A stretch of 64,000 nt of DNA from Casuarius casuarius (lineage: Eukaryota > Chordata > Aves > Casuariiformes > Casuariidae). Under the pieces are notes generated by a model that was given only the letters and a program-made list of their open reading frames with translations, ran no database searches and was not told the DNA's origin. Location: contig PTFA01000402.1 in the NCBI GenBank assembly GCA_003342895.1, forward strand, positions 62,001-126,000, read 5' to 3'. The stretch's first letter is position 1. The number at the start of each line of letters is the position of its first letter. A program made the translations under genes and the position numbers. Below, in pieces: positions 63,819 to 64,000 of the stretch.

Positions 63819-64000
63819 ATAAAATCATAGAGTAATTCAGGTTAGAAGGGACCTCAGGAGGTCTCTAGTCCAACCTCCTGCTACAAGCAGGGTCAACTAA
63901 GAGGTCATCGGAATGGGTTGCTCAGGGCTTCATCCAGTCAGCACTTGAAAAACTCTGAGGATGGATGCTGCGCAGTCTCTCTGGGCAACCTGCTCCAACA
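63819..64000 (-). mobile_element. CR1 LINE 3' end, cut by the window edge
   Basis: Reading the minus strand from 64000 gives GAGCAGGTTGCCCAGAGAGA, then GGAGGTTGGACTAGAGACCT, then CCCTTCTAACCTGAATTACT and a TCTATGATTTTATG tail ending at 63819. This is the CR1 3' UTR with its octamer-like tail. It is in the same orientation as DIP2A and continues beyond the window. It is better preserved than the intron 7 copy. The octamer tail and this CR1 type are the main evidence for an avian source. Confidence 0.93.

Larger units (their letters stand above)
1..64000 (-). other. DIP2A: DIP2A gene body (internal part: intron 10 back to intron 1)
   Basis: The whole window lies inside one minus-strand gene. 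Nine exons with consensus AG acceptors and GT donors join to an uninterrupted 403-residue stretch that I recognise as DIP2 family. DIP2A is chosen over DIP2B and DIP2C because exons 2-3 read IPLIQG-VDPSLQAENR and exon 5 contains SSTSSHPGG, both DIP2A-type. DIP2 proteins are about 1,550-1,600 residues long, with an N-terminal DMAP1-binding domain and two adenylate-forming (fatty acyl-AMP-ligase-like) domains. Family literature links DIP2A to FSTL1 binding, acetyl-CoA metabolism and neuronal spine development, and links yeast and fly DIP2 to diacylglycerol homeostasis. The visible part is about the first quarter of the protein without exon 1. No promoter, start codon, stop codon or poly(A) signal of the gene is inside the window. 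The paralog call rests on remembered sequences, not on an alignment. Confidence 0.93.
49191..64000 (-). other. DIP2A: DIP2A intron 1, 3' part (at least 14.8 kb)
   Basis: Sequence upstream of exon 2 in transcript sense. It contains a CpG-dense patch close to exon 2 (about 49475-49791), one undetermined base (54046), a purine-rich stretch (about 53982-54009), a hAT-like element (62971-63312) and a CR1 end (63819-64000). I see no GC-rich first exon or start codon of DIP2A; a conventional CpG-island promoter must lie to the right. Confidence 0.75.

Noticed and set aside
49191..64000. Search for DIP2A exon 1 or the start codon in intron 1
   Set aside because: I found no minus-strand sequence reading like LAELELELSEG followed by a donor, nor a GC-rich first exon. 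It is taken to lie beyond the window.

Overview
This is a vertebrate genomic window, most likely from a bird. It is AT-rich, has few interspersed repeats, and carries CR1 LINE remnants. One CR1 at the right edge ends in the TCTATG-type octamer tail usual in avian genomes. A crocodilian or turtle is less likely but cannot be excluded from sequence alone.

One gene accounts for all the protein-coding sequence I can support: DIP2A (disco-interacting protein 2 homolog A), on the minus strand, running right to left across the whole window. Nine consecutive internal coding exons are visible, at 49119-49190, 28071-28190, 18979-19098, 13491-13736, 7027-7155, 6011-6130, 3342-3539, 1553-1644 and 230-340. 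I number them 2 to 10 by analogy with mammalian DIP2A. All have AG/GT boundaries and join without stop or frameshift into 403 residues. These cover the second part of the DMAP1-binding region, the Ser/Thr/Ala-rich linker, the conserved KRPKRPPLKEFF segment and the start of the first adenylate-forming (AMP-binding-like) domain. Exon 1, with the start codon and promoter, lies beyond 64000 in a long first intron. The rest of the first adenylate-forming domain and the whole second one lie to the left of base 1.

From left to right, 1-7155 is exon-dense (exons 10 to 6, with a CR1 fragment at 4878-5530). 7156-28190 holds exons 5, 4 and 3, separated by 5-9 kb introns. 28191-49118 is a 20.9-kb intron 2 with an assembly gap in a G-run and a decayed CR1 ORF1-like fragment. 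49119-49190 is exon 2. 49191-64000 is intron 1 sequence with a hAT-like terminal-inverted-repeat element and a CR1 end.

No second gene, tRNA, rRNA, CRISPR array or operon was found, and I found no undescribed system. The points worth a second look are the symmetric phase-1 exon series, a stretch of exon 8 that resembles DIP2B/C rather than mammalian DIP2A, CpG-dense intronic patches (one just upstream of exon 2), a 62-bp tandem duplication, a hAT-like element and the CR1 remnants. Residue numbers for the full protein assume an exon 1 of about 31 codons, as in mammalian DIP2A.
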